This document shows, one piece after another, positions 6,899 to 15,219 of a DNA stretch of 64,000 bases. Position 1 is the stretch's first letter. Each line of letters starts with the position of its first letter. A program made the translations under genes and the position numbers. The notes beneath the pieces are model-generated. The model was given only the letters and a program-made list of their open reading frames with translations. It was not told the origin of the DNA and made no database searches. The DNA lies in the NCBI RefSeq assembly GCF_014205015.1, contig NZ_JACHMO010000001.1:1488001-1552000 (forward strand), given 5' to 3'. The stretch is from Saccharothrix ecbatanensis (GTDB lineage: Bacteria; Actinomycetota; Actinomycetes; Mycobacteriales; Pseudonocardiaceae).

Positions 6899-8908
6899 TC
6901 AGCCCACTTCGACACCCACCGGCATCCCGGTGACGGTCTGCCCGGTGGCGGACGCGATGGCCGCCGCCGCCGGTGGGTAGGCCAGTTCGCCCAGCCCGCC
7001 GATCGGCGCGTCCGACGGCACGATCACCACGTCGATGTCCGGCGCACGGTCGATCCGAGCCCACGCGTAGTCGCGGAACGACGACTGCACGACCCGACCG
7101 TCCCGCACGGTGATCTGCGCGCCGGACACGGTCGACACCGCGTCCATCACCGCGCCCTCGACCTGGGCCCGCACCCCGGACAGGTGCAGCGCCGGACCCA
7201 CGTCGACGGCCGCCGTGACCCTGCGGACCCGGCCCTCGGAACTGTCCGCGATCACCGCGATCACGGACCCGTAGTCGTCGTGGCACGCCACTCCACGGCT
7301 GAAGCCCGGCCGCACGGAGCCGGCCCGCGCCGCCGCCGCGTCGAGTGCCCGTCGCAGCCGTGAGTCGGCGGGCAGCAGCCGACGCCGCAGGTCGACCTGG
7401 TCGAGCCCGGCACGTTGCCCCAACGCGCTGAGGAAGTTCTCCTCGGCGTACTGGAAGTGCCCGGCGTAGACCGCGCGCCAGAAGCCGGTGCGCAACGGCG
7501 CCGGCCGCAGGGCCACGTCCAGCTTCCCCGGCACCGAGTACGGGAAGTGGTCGCCGTTGTACTTGACGATGTCCGGGTTCTCGAAGAACGGCAGGACGGT
7601 CAGCGGCCAGGTCGCGATCCCGTGCGCCCGCCACGTCGGCACACCCGAAGCGTCCACCACGGCGGACAGCCGGTGCACGGACATCGGCCGGTACGAGTCG
7701 TGCCGCATGTCGTCGTCACGGGTCCACAGCACGCTCACCGGCGCGCCCGCTGCCCGGGAACACGCGATCGCCTCCAGCACCGGGTCGAAGTCGATCCGCC
7801 GGCCGAACGCGCCGCCGGTCAACGTCGGCTCGACCCGCACGTTCGCCGGGTCGAGCGCCAACTGCCCGGCCAGCACCGTCCGCAGGCTGCCCGGGTCCTG
7901 CGTGGGCGTCCACACGGTCAGACCGGTCGCGGTCAGGTGCGCGGTCGAGTTCATCGGTTCCATCGGCGCGTGCGCCAGCAACGGCAGCCGGTAGACGGCC
8001 TCGAACGCCACCGGACCGGGCGCCGTCGGCACGGCGGGCAGCGCGGATTCCAACTCGGCCAACCACACCCGGCTGTCTGCGTCCGGCGTGCCGCCACGCC
8101 ACGTCACGCGCAGCGCCTCGCGCCCCCGCAACGCCTCCGGCATCGACCGCGCGATCACCGCGACACCGCCCTGACCTTCCGTCACCGGGGCGAGCGTCGT
8201 CACCGCGACCACACCGGGTACCGCCCGCGCCGCGCTGTCGTCCACCGTGTCGACCACCGCTCCGATCCACTGTGGACGGAGGATCACGGCGACCAGCGCG
8301 CCCGCCGGACGGGTGTCGATGCCGTACCGGGCCTTGCCGGTCACGATCGCCTTCGCGTCCACCCGTCCGGCGTGGGAGCGGCCCAGCAGCCGCCACTGCT
8401 CGCGAGGGGTCAGCGTCACCGGCACGGTCGCCGGGTCCAACGCCGCCGCGTCCCGCACCAGGCTCCTGTACCGCAACGCCCGACGCCCGTGGCGGACCAT
8501 GCCGTCCCTCGCGGTGCACTCCGCTACCGGAACACCCCACCGCTTGGCCGCCGCCGCGACGAGCAGGCAGCGGGCGGTCGCGGCGGCCGTGCGGATGGGT
8601 TCGGTGAGCTGTCGGGCGGAGAACGAGCTGCCCACGCCCTGCTGCCCGAACCGCTCCGTGTCACCGTGGGCCTGCTCCAACCGGACGTCGTCCAGCCCGA
8701 CCGCCAGCTCTTCGGCGACCAGCAGGGCCACCATCGTCCGCACGCCCTGACCGGAGTCCGGCTTCGGCACGGTCGCCGTGACCCGGCCGCGGTCGTCCAG
8801 CCGCACGAACACGTTGGGCGCGAACTCCCCGGCCGCTTCGGAGGAAGCCGGCAGTGCGATCGGCGCCGACACGACCAACACGCCCCCGAGGAACGTCCGG
8901 CGGTTCAC
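6899..8908 (-). CDS. Molybdopterin-binding subunit of a xanthine dehydrogenase-family hydroxylase (IorB-like)
   Basis: 669 residues with a Tat-type start (MNRRTFLGG plus a hydrophobic stretch ending in ASS), so export of the folded enzyme is expected. Blocks typical of the isoquinoline 1-oxidoreductase beta subunit follow: DSGQGVRTMVALLVAEEL near residue 50, GKARYGIDTR near 190, TLTGGAFGRRIDFDPV in the middle, TGFWRAVYAGHFQYAEENFL later, and GGLGELAYPP with the presumed catalytic Glu641. The enzyme would hydroxylate an N-heterocycle or oxidise an aldehyde using a Mo cofactor. It starts with GTG overlapping the iron-sulfur subunit by 4 bp. The length fits the family (about 680-760). No cytochrome c partner or XdhC-type maturation gene is in the window. 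Substrate unknown. Confidence 0.9.
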   Translation of the reverse strand: MNRRTFLGGVLVVSAPIALPASSEAAGEFAPNVFVRLDDRGRVTATVPKPDSGQGVRTMVALLVAEELAVGLDDVRLEQAHGDTERFGQQGVGSSFSARQLTEPIRTAAATARCLLVAAAAKRWGVPVAECTARDGMVRHGRRALRYRSLVRDAAALDPATVPVTLTPREQWRLLGRSHAGRVDAKAIVTGKARYGIDTRPAGALVAVILRPQWIGAVVDTVDDSAARAVPGVVAVTTLAPVTEGQGGVAVIARSMPEALRGREALRVTWRGGTPDADSRVWLAELESALPAVPTAPGPVAFEAVYRLPLLAHAPMEPMNSTAHLTATGLTVWTPTQDPGSLRTVLAGQLALDPANVRVEPTLTGGAFGRRIDFDPVLEAIACSRAAGAPVSVLWTRDDDMRHDSYRPMSVHRLSAVVDASGVPTWRAHGIATWPLTVLPFFENPDIVKYNGDHFPYSVPGKLDVALRPAPLRTGFWRAVYAGHFQYAEENFLSALGQRAGLDQVDLRRRLLPADSRLRRALDAAAARAGSVRPGFSRGVACHDDYGSVIAVIADSSEGRVRRVTAAVDVGPALHLSGVRAQVEGAVMDAVSTVSGAQITVRDGRVVQSSFRDYAWARIDRAPDIDVVIVPSDAPIGGLGELAYPPAAAAIASATGQTVTGMPVGVEVG

Positions 8909-9375
8909 TGCCTACCTCGCTTCAATTGTGCGGCGCGCTTCACGGCCGCACGCACCCGCGTGTACGTCCCACACCGGCACACGTTGTCCCGCAAGGCGGC
9001 GTCGATCGCCGCGTCGTCCGGATCCGGGTCGACCGCGAGCAGCGCGACCGTCGACATGATCTGACCCGGCTGGCAGTAGCCGCACTGCGCGACGTCCAGC
9101 TCCAGCCACGCCTGCTGCACCGGGTGGTCGCCGTCCTCGGACAGCCCTTCGATGGTCGTGACGCGCCTACCCTGGGCCTCGGCCACCGTGGTCACGCAAG
9201 GCCGCGCCGCCTGACCGTCCACAAGGGACGTACAGGCCCCGCACGCGCCCACACCGCAGCCGTACTTCGGTCCGAGCAACCCCAGTTGTTCCCGTAACGC
9301 CCACAGCAGTGGTGTCTCCGCGGGCAGATCCACCTCGCGCCGCTCGCCGTTGACGTGCAAACGATATCGCCCCAC
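8905..9375 (-). CDS. (2Fe-2S)-binding subunit of molybdenum hydroxylase (IorA-like)
   Basis: 156 residues from the GTG at 9375, chosen because RYRLHVNGERREVDLP is the normal ferredoxin-domain start and a GAGGGGGG Shine-Dalgarno lies just upstream. Four cysteines of the plant-type [2Fe-2S] cluster (Cys40, 45, 48, 60; pattern YGCGVGACGACT ... PC) precede the all-helical second domain with Cys98, 101, 133 and 135 (QCGYCQPGQ and CRCGTY). This subunit passes electrons from the Mo centre of the adjacent subunit. It has no signal peptide of its own, so it would be carried across the membrane with the Tat-tagged partner. The stop overlaps the start of the next gene (GTGA). Confidence 0.95.
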   Translation of the reverse strand: MGRYRLHVNGERREVDLPAETPLLWALREQLGLLGPKYGCGVGACGACTSLVDGQAARPCVTTVAEAQGRRVTTIEGLSEDGDHPVQQAWLELDVAQCGYCQPGQIMSTVALLAVDPDPDDAAIDAALRDNVCRCGTYTRVRAAVKRAAQLKRGRQ

Positions 9376-9428
9376 TACGGCCCCCCTCGGTCCGCTCTCA
9401 TCGTGGCGGACCGGTAGCCGTCCGGCAA

Positions 9429-10541
9429 TCAGTCGTTCATGGGCTCGACGAAGGCACTGGTTCGGCCAACAGGCGGTTGCGACGTGCCGCACGACTCCCG
9501 CACGGTCAGGCTCGGCCACAGGGTCACCCGGTGCACCGGCCGGTCCAGCGGATCGGCGACCCGGGCCAGGGCCAACTGCGCGGCCAGCGCGCCGAGCCGG
9601 TGCTTCTGCGGCCGGACGGCGGTCAACGGCGGGTCGGACGCGGCGGCCACCTCGTCGTCGTACGACACCACCGCCAGGTCGCCCGGCACGTCCAACCCCC
9701 GGTCGCGGGCGCGTTCCAGCAGGCCGATGGCCTCACGGTCGGCGTGCACCAGCAACGCCCGCACTCCCGCCCGCACGCACCGGTCCAACACGTCGTCGCA
9801 CGCCTCCGCCCACCCCGCCGTCCCGTACGGCGGCACGTCCAGCGCCGGCACCCCGCCCGACGACAGGTCAAGTGACGTCAACGCCGCCGACCACCCGTCC
9901 CGGATCGCCGCCCGGTGCGGACTGAGGCGCGACAGCACCAGACCGACATCGCGGTGCCCCAACGTCGCCAGGTGCCGCACGGCCAGTCCCGCGCCCAACG
10001 CGTGGTCGGTGACGGCGGCGTCCAGCCCGATCGTCGGCAACTCCGCCGGCGGCATCCGCTCGATCAGCACGACCGGCGCGCTCAACCCGCTCAGCCAGCG
10101 CAGCAGGTCGATCCCGGCGGCCCCGGTGGTGCTCGGCGCGACCAGCAGGGCCTGCACACCGCGTTCGAGCAGCTTCACCACCTGCCGCCGGTCCTCGGCC
10201 GCGTCGTAGCAGGACGTGCGCAGCGCCAACCGCCCGCCCGCGGCCGTGACGGCGGCCTGCGCGCCCTGGATCACGGCCGGCCAGTAGTACTCCTCGGACG
10301 GCGCGACCATGCCCACCAGCGTGTGCGCCGACCTGGGTGAAGGCGGCGGATCGCCGTGGTGCGGCATGGTGATGCCGCCGTGCACCCGGGAGACCAGGCC
10401 ACGGTCGGCCAGCGCGGTCACGTCCCGGCGGACCGTCACCGCCGTCACGCCCAACTGGTCCACCAGATCCGCCAAACGGACCACCCCGTGCGCCCTCACC
10501 GCCGCGAGGATCAGTTCACGCCGCTGCGCCGCCAATCGCAT
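9429..10541 (-). CDS. DeoR-HTH / LacI-sensor hybrid transcriptional regulator
   Basis: 370 residues. Residues ~1-60 (RRELILAAVRAHGVVRLADL, VTAVTVRRDVTALADRGLVSRVHGGI) form a DeoR-type winged helix, including the usual VTVRRDVxxLxxxGxxxRVHGG signature. Residues ~75-350 are a LacI/GalR periplasmic-binding-like sensor (VGMVAPSEEYYWPAVIQGAQAA, GHRDVGLVLSRLS, LDVPGDLAVVSYDDEVAAASDPPLTAVRP). Such hybrids usually repress sugar-utilisation genes and respond to an oligosaccharide or its product. It is divergent from the GH30 gene, and a phased GATCG repeat lies 10 bp before its own start, so self-control is likely. The same repeat occurs before the DUF2264 gene at 639. The C-terminal tail (SQPPVGRTSAFVEPMND) is not conserved in type. 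Confidence 0.9.
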   Translation of the reverse strand: MRLAAQRRELILAAVRAHGVVRLADLVDQLGVTAVTVRRDVTALADRGLVSRVHGGITMPHHGDPPPSPRSAHTLVGMVAPSEEYYWPAVIQGAQAAVTAAGGRLALRTSCYDAAEDRRQVVKLLERGVQALLVAPSTTGAAGIDLLRWLSGLSAPVVLIERMPPAELPTIGLDAAVTDHALGAGLAVRHLATLGHRDVGLVLSRLSPHRAAIRDGWSAALTSLDLSSGGVPALDVPPYGTAGWAEACDDVLDRCVRAGVRALLVHADREAIGLLERARDRGLDVPGDLAVVSYDDEVAAASDPPLTAVRPQKHRLGALAAQLALARVADPLDRPVHRVTLWPSLTVRESCGTSQPPVGRTSAFVEPMND

Positions 10542-10551
10542 TTTCGGTTCC

Positions 10552-10566
10552 GATCGACTTTGATCG
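10552..10566 (+). promoter_or_regulatory. Candidate operator C of the hybrid regulator (GATCG-N5-GATCG)
   Basis: CGATCGACTTTGATCGATTC (10551-10570) has GATCG cores at 10552-10556 and 10562-10566, again 10 bp apart. It sits 10 bp from the regulator start and 77 bp from the GH30 start, placed to control both divergent promoters. It aligns with the site at 531-550 at 14 of 20 positions. Confidence 0.5.
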
Positions 10567-10642
10567 ATTCTGTTTGTTTCGTTGACCCGGAACTATGCCA
10601 CGGACTGGGGTGGTCCTCATCACTCCACTGGAGGGATAGGCG

Positions 10643-12148
10643 ATGAGGCCGCAGTCGGACGAGGAGAGCTCCATGGACTCACAGGGGAAGGTCACCCGAA
10701 GGACGCTGTTCACCGCGGCCGGGGTCACGGTCGCGGCCGGCGCCCTCGGCACCGGTGTGGCGGGGGCCGACGCGACCGTGGGTGTCGACCCGAACGCCGA
10801 CCAGGGCGCGTGGGAGGGCTGGGGCACGTCGCTCGCGTGGTGGGCCAACGTGTTCGGCGACCGGGACGACTTCGCCGACCTGTTCTTCACCACCAAGACG
10901 GTGACGTACAACGGCGTCGCCCTGCCGGGTCTGGGCATGAACATCGCCCGCTACAACCTCGGCGCGTCCAGCTGGAACGCCATCGGCAACGCGCGCATGG
11001 TGGCCTCGCCGAACATCCCCCGGTTCAAGCAGATCGAGGGCTTCTGGCAGGACTGGAACAACGAGGACCCGGCCTCGTCCGCGTGGAACTGGAACGCCGA
11101 CGCCAAGCAGCGCGCCGCCCTCGTCAAGGCGACCCAGCGCGGCGCGATCAGCGAGCTGTTCGCGAACTCTCCGATGTGGTGGATGTGTCTGAACCACAAC
11201 CCGTCCGGCGCGGCGGACGCGGGCAACAACCTCCAGCCGTGGAACCACCGCCAGCACGCCCTCCACCTGGCCGCCACCGCACGCCGGGCCCGTGACCAGT
11301 GGGGCGTGAACTTCCGGACCGTCGACCCGTTCAACGAGCCGTCCTCGCCCTACTGGAAAGCCGATGGCAAGCAGGAGGGCTGCGGCATCGATGCCACCAC
11401 GCAACGCAGCCTCCTGGCCCACATGCGCACCGAACTGGACCGGCAGGGCTTGGGCGGCGTGATGGTCTCGGCGTCCGACGAGACCAGCTACGACCTCGCC
11501 CGCACCACCTGGAACAGCTTCGACTCCGGCACCAAGGCGTTGGTGCGCCAGGTGAACGTGCACGGCTACCAGGGACTCAACGGCCGGCGCGACCTCCTGG
11601 GCAACGACGTCCGCGCGGCGGGCAAGATCCTCTGGAACTCCGAGCACGGCGACAGCGACGGTTCCGGCATGAACACGGCCCGCTGCCTGCTGATGGACTT
11701 CCGCTGGCTCAAGCCCACGGCCTGGTGCTACTGGCAGGTGATGGACCCGACCGCCGGCTGGGGCCTCATCCGGTACGACGGCAGCACCCTGCGTGCGGGC
11801 GCCGTGGAGACGAAGCTGTACGTGCTGGCGCAGTTCACCCGGCACATCCGGCCCGGGATGCGGATCATCAACACCGGTGTGGGCTACGCGGTCGCCGCGT
11901 ACGACTCCGCCGCCCGGAAGCTCGTGATCGTGGCGGCCAACGTCGGCGCGGCGCAGACGTTGACGTTCGACCTGTCGCGGTTCGGCCAGGTGCCGGACGG
12001 CGTGGTGACCCGGTGGTCGACGCTCACGTCGGGCTCGGGGGACCGGTACACGCGGCGTCAGGACCTGCGGACGGCCGGCAAGCTCGTCCGCGTGCCGTTC
12101 GCGGCGGGCGCGGTGCAGACCATCGAGATCGAAGGAGTGGTCCGATGA
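10643..12148 (+). CDS. Secreted glycoside hydrolase family 30, probable endo-beta-1,6-galactanase
   Basis: 501 residues; GGAGGG at ~10629-10634 supports the ATG at 10643. The N-terminus has a Tat-like signal (KVTRRTLFTAAGVTVAAGAL ending AGADA), so the enzyme is exported. The TIM-barrel part begins GAWEGWGTSLAWWA and carries FANSPMWWM, DPFNEPSSPYW with the presumed acid/base Glu232, and LWNSEHGDSDGSG with the presumed nucleophile Glu334, followed by YWQVMDPTAGWGL. A C-terminal beta-sandwich completes the clan GH-A/GH30 architecture. The GWGTSLAWWA start resembles the endo-beta-1,6-galactanase subgroup that cuts type II arabinogalactan side chains. Its stop overlaps the start of the BNR gene (ATGA), so the two are co-translated. 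Confidence 0.88.
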   Translation: MRPQSDEESSMDSQGKVTRRTLFTAAGVTVAAGALGTGVAGADATVGVDPNADQGAWEGWGTSLAWWANVFGDRDDFADLFFTTKTVTYNGVALPGLGMNIARYNLGASSWNAIGNARMVASPNIPRFKQIEGFWQDWNNEDPASSAWNWNADAKQRAALVKATQRGAISELFANSPMWWMCLNHNPSGAADAGNNLQPWNHRQHALHLAATARRARDQWGVNFRTVDPFNEPSSPYWKADGKQEGCGIDATTQRSLLAHMRTELDRQGLGGVMVSASDETSYDLARTTWNSFDSGTKALVRQVNVHGYQGLNGRRDLLGNDVRAAGKILWNSEHGDSDGSGMNTARCLLMDFRWLKPTAWCYWQVMDPTAGWGLIRYDGSTLRAGAVETKLYVLAQFTRHIRPGMRIINTGVGYAVAAYDSAARKLVIVAANVGAAQTLTFDLSRFGQVPDGVVTRWSTLTSGSGDRYTRRQDLRTAGKLVRVPFAAGAVQTIEIEGVVR

Positions 12149-13536
12149 GGGCGTCGTTGGTAGCCGTGGTCGCGCTCGCCGCGTCCCTGATCCAGCCCGG
12201 GGTCGCGAACGCGGGGCCGGGCGTCACGCTGCTGTCCGACACGGTGCTGGACCAGTCGGCGCTGTACTTCGTGTCGTATGACGGGCTGGTCAACAACAAC
12301 GCGTTCCAGGACGCGATGGTGACGTACAACGGCCACCAGTACGCGGCCTGGTACACGTCCAGCCGGAACGCGGTGGTGGCGCGGCGGGCGTTGGGCGGTA
12401 GCTGGGAGAAGGCCGTCCTGCCGCACCGGCTGAGCACCAACGACTCGCACAACGTGATCTCGCTGGGGATCTCGCCGCAGGACGGCACGCTGCACGTCGC
12501 GATGGACACGCACAACACGCGGCTGTACTACTCGAAGTCCGTCGCAGGGCTCGCGTCGCAGCCGGGTTCGCACCAGTGGTCGTCGTCGGTTTTCGGTTCC
12601 GTGCAGCGGACTCTGGGCGGCGTCGAGCTGGGCAACATGACGTACCCCCAGTTCGTCGTGACGCCCGAGGGCGCCTTGCAGTTCAGCTACCGGACCGGCG
12701 GGTCGGGCAACGGCGTGAACGAGCTGGCCGAGTACACGGGTGGCGCGTGGCGGCGGCTGGGCGCGTGGTCGTCGGCGACGGGCAACTACCGGGCGCCGAA
12801 CGGGGTCGTGTCCACGACTCGCAACATGTACCTGCACGGCCTCACCTACGACCGGCGTGGACGGTTGCACGTCGCGTTCACGTGGCGTGAGGGCAACGCG
12901 GGAATGCTGTGCAACTCCGGTGGCCTGACCAACCACGAGACCGGTTACGTCTACAGCGATGACCGGGGACGGACCTGGCGCAACGCGGCCGGCAGCGTCG
13001 TCGGCAACACCGGTGGCACGAGGGTGTCGGTGAACTCGCCGGGCCTGGTGGCGGACCCGCTGGACCCGAACCACGGTCTGATGAACCAGGAGGGGCAGGC
13101 CGCCGACTCCACCGGCACACCGCACGTGGTGATCAGCTACGTGCCGGGCAGGTTCACGCAGTGCGTGTCGAACTACTCGCAGCAGCGCACGCAGTACGGC
13201 CGGACGTTCCACGTCGTGCGGAACTCGAACGGCACGTGGACCAAGCGCGAGGTGCCCGTGGCGCCAGGCAGCACCCAGCGCACCAAACTCGTCTTCGACC
13301 GCTCCGACAACGCCTACCTGGTGATGCCGCGCGGCCGGATCGTGTCGGCCAGCAAAGCCAGCGGGTGGACCGACTGGACCCTCGTCTTCGACCGGTCGTC
13401 GATGAACGCGTTCGGCGAGGTCAACGTCGACACGTCCCGGATGGCGGCCGACGGAGTCCTGTCGGTGCAGTACCAACAACGCTCCAGCGGCACCACACCG
13501 TCACCGATCCGGGTAGCCGACTTCCGGCTCGGCTGA
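12145..13536 (+). CDS. Secreted BNR-repeat seven-bladed propeller protein (BNR_4 type)
   Basis: 463 residues from ATG at 12145, with GAAGGAG at 12131-12137; the frame is open further upstream, but that region is the GH30 gene. The Sec-type signal peptide ends about VANAG. The mature part (GLVNNNAFQDAMVTYNGHQYAAWYTS, NDSHNVISLGISPQDGTLHVAMDTH, NMTYPQFV, LHGLTYDRRGRLHVAFTWRE, YVYSDDRGRTWRN) reads as a BNR_4 propeller. BNR_4 relatives include polysaccharide lyases and the rhamnose-alpha-1,4-glucuronate-releasing families (PL24, PL42, GH145). Given the GH30 partner, removal of Rha caps from arabinogalactan glucuronic acid is my preferred guess, not a proven function. It ends 26 bp before a convergent gene. 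Confidence 0.8.
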   Translation: MRASLVAVVALAASLIQPGVANAGPGVTLLSDTVLDQSALYFVSYDGLVNNNAFQDAMVTYNGHQYAAWYTSSRNAVVARRALGGSWEKAVLPHRLSTNDSHNVISLGISPQDGTLHVAMDTHNTRLYYSKSVAGLASQPGSHQWSSSVFGSVQRTLGGVELGNMTYPQFVVTPEGALQFSYRTGGSGNGVNELAEYTGGAWRRLGAWSSATGNYRAPNGVVSTTRNMYLHGLTYDRRGRLHVAFTWREGNAGMLCNSGGLTNHETGYVYSDDRGRTWRNAAGSVVGNTGGTRVSVNSPGLVADPLDPNHGLMNQEGQAADSTGTPHVVISYVPGRFTQCVSNYSQQRTQYGRTFHVVRNSNGTWTKREVPVAPGSTQRTKLVFDRSDNAYLVMPRGRIVSASKASGWTDWTLVFDRSSMNAFGEVNVDTSRMAADGVLSVQYQQRSSGTTPSPIRVADFRLG

Positions 13537-13562
13537 CGGGACGGGCCGGCCGCGCTGATCCG

Positions 13563-13937
13563 TCACGAAGGCTCTTCGTCGGGGCGGATCAGCTCGGGCA
13601 GCCCGGCCGCGCGCCGTGCCCGCACCACGTACGCGACATGGCGCTCGGGATTCTCCCGGTACTTCCGGCACCGCTCGATCATGTCGAGCCACCAGAGGTT
13701 CCAGTCGGCCTGCTCGGCAGGCATGCCGGACGGCCGGTTGAACGGCAACTCGTTCGGCCCCCGGAAGTCCACCTCGTGTGACACCTCGCGGTCCATCTGG
13801 CCGGTGAAATCGCGCCAGTTGGACTCGGTGTCGCGCAAGGTCATCCCGCCGTGCTCGTCCCGGCGGACGTCGAGCCCCATCGTGCGGGCGCTCTCCGACC
13901 TGTCCACGATCGCCCGGAGCCACGCCCACCTGCCCAC
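13563..13937 (-). CDS. Conserved-looking hypothetical protein
   Basis: 124 residues starting with GTG at 13937. The protein is soluble, Trp- and Arg-rich (LRDTESNWRDFTGQMDREV, ADWNLWWLDMIERCRKYRENP) and ends in an acidic PDEEPS tail. I recognise no domain. Codon use is as GC-rich at third positions as in its neighbours, and the frame is not the shadow of another gene, which supports its reality. It is convergent with the BNR gene (26 bp apart) and 85 bp from the end of a GT1 gene on the same strand. Function unknown. Confidence 0.6.
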   Translation of the reverse strand: MGRWAWLRAIVDRSESARTMGLDVRRDEHGGMTLRDTESNWRDFTGQMDREVSHEVDFRGPNELPFNRPSGMPAEQADWNLWWLDMIERCRKYRENPERHVAYVVRARRAAGLPELIRPDEEPS

Positions 13938-14022
13938 GCCGCAAAGGCTAACGGGCCGGGCACGCCGCTGTCACGGTCGTACCGCGGCTCTGCTCCTGTG
14001 AGTGGTGGCCGACGAGACGACC

Positions 14023-15189
14023 TCATCGGCCGGCTGCCCGGTTCTTGATCCTGCCGACGGGGTCCGACAACTCGTCCGCGACGAGGCGCTCCAGCAGTGG
14101 CACGGCCGCCGCAGGCTCCGGCAACTGGAGCATCTCCTCCCGCACCCGTTCGGCCGCCTTCCGGTAACCCGGATCGGCCAACACCTCCGTCACCGCCGCA
14201 CGCACGTCCCGCGGCGTCACGGTGACCGGGTGCAGTTCCTTCCCCACCCCGAGCCGCACGCACTGCTCGGCGTTGTGCGGCTGGTCCGCGCCCATCGGCA
14301 GCAGCACCGTCGGCAGCCCGTGCGCCAGCGCGCCGATGACGCTGCCCGACCCGCCGTGCGAGATCACCAGGTCGCAGCGCGGCAGCACCTCGGACTGCGG
14401 TAGGTAACGGGCGACGCGCACCCCTGGCCGCTGCTCGCCGAACTCGGCCGGATCGATGTGCCTGCCGACCGTGGCGATCACGTCGACCGGCAGGTCGCTC
14501 AGCCCGGCCAGCACGCGGGCGAACAGGTCGCCGGACTCGGTGTTGAACACCGTGCCCAAGGTGAAGTAGACCGTGGGCGACTCCGACCTGGCCCGCGGAC
14601 CGACCGGCGGGCGGATCGGGAAAGCGGTGTGCGGCAACGGGAACGCGGGATCGCGGAAGCTGGGCGGGAACGGCGAGAGCACCAGGTGCCGGTGCAGCAT
14701 GGCCAGGTTGGGGTCGGGGGACAGGCCGTGCTCGGCGCGCAACTCGGCGATCGCCTCGCCGATCACCGCCGGCCGCACGAACGAACCCGACGCGATCACC
14801 TGCGCGTTCGCGTACGGCAGTCCCAGCTTCTCGGCGGCGAGCACGCTGCCGAAGTCCGTCTCCTCGCAGACCACGACATCCGGCCGCCACTCGCCGAACA
14901 GGCCCAGGTACAGCGGCAGGCGGTGGGCGGCCCCGTGGCGGACGAAGCCGTCACGCAGGTCGCGCTCCTCCCGTTCCCGGTCGGGCGCCAGCAGGGGACG
15001 GCGTTCCGGGACCTCGTCGCCTCCGTCACCCACCGCGAACGCGGTGAACCCGGCCGCCTCGATCGCCTGCCGCAGAGCCGGACCGGCCGCGAACGCGACC
15101 GTGTGACCGGCGGTGGCAACGGCCGACGCGAGCGGGATCAGCGGTTGGAAGTGGCCCAGCCCACCGGCGAACGTCAACAGCACGCGCAT
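14023..15189 (-). CDS. GT1-family glycosyltransferase (MGT/UGT-like, GT-B fold)
   Basis: 388 residues. The N-terminal domain starts MRVLLTFAGGLGHFQPLIPLA, the acceptor-binding half; the C-terminal half holds VYFTLGTVFN and ISHGGSGSVIGALAHGLPTVLLPMGADQPHNAEQC, the sugar-nucleotide signature of macrolide- and glycopeptide-type glycosyltransferases, with the usual acidic DQ near the donor sugar. Such enzymes move a sugar from a UDP- or TDP-donor to a small lipophilic acceptor in the cytoplasm. No polyketide or peptide scaffold genes are nearby, so it may act in self-protection or xenobiotic inactivation. It lies 30 bp after an APH(6)-type kinase gene on the same strand, another antibiotic-modifying type. 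Confidence 0.9.
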   Translation of the reverse strand: MRVLLTFAGGLGHFQPLIPLASAVATAGHTVAFAAGPALRQAIEAAGFTAFAVGDGGDEVPERRPLLAPDREREERDLRDGFVRHGAAHRLPLYLGLFGEWRPDVVVCEETDFGSVLAAEKLGLPYANAQVIASGSFVRPAVIGEAIAELRAEHGLSPDPNLAMLHRHLVLSPFPPSFRDPAFPLPHTAFPIRPPVGPRARSESPTVYFTLGTVFNTESGDLFARVLAGLSDLPVDVIATVGRHIDPAEFGEQRPGVRVARYLPQSEVLPRCDLVISHGGSGSVIGALAHGLPTVLLPMGADQPHNAEQCVRLGVGKELHPVTVTPRDVRAAVTEVLADPGYRKAAERVREEMLQLPEPAAAVPLLERLVADELSDPVGRIKNRAAGR

Positions 15190-15219
15190 CGCGTCACCCT
15201 ATCGATCCGTCCCGCCGGC

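Noticed and set aside
7415..9064. 549-codon open frame antisense to the molybdopterin subunit
   Set aside because: Arg/His-rich translation with no domain; the opposite strand encodes a conserved enzyme.
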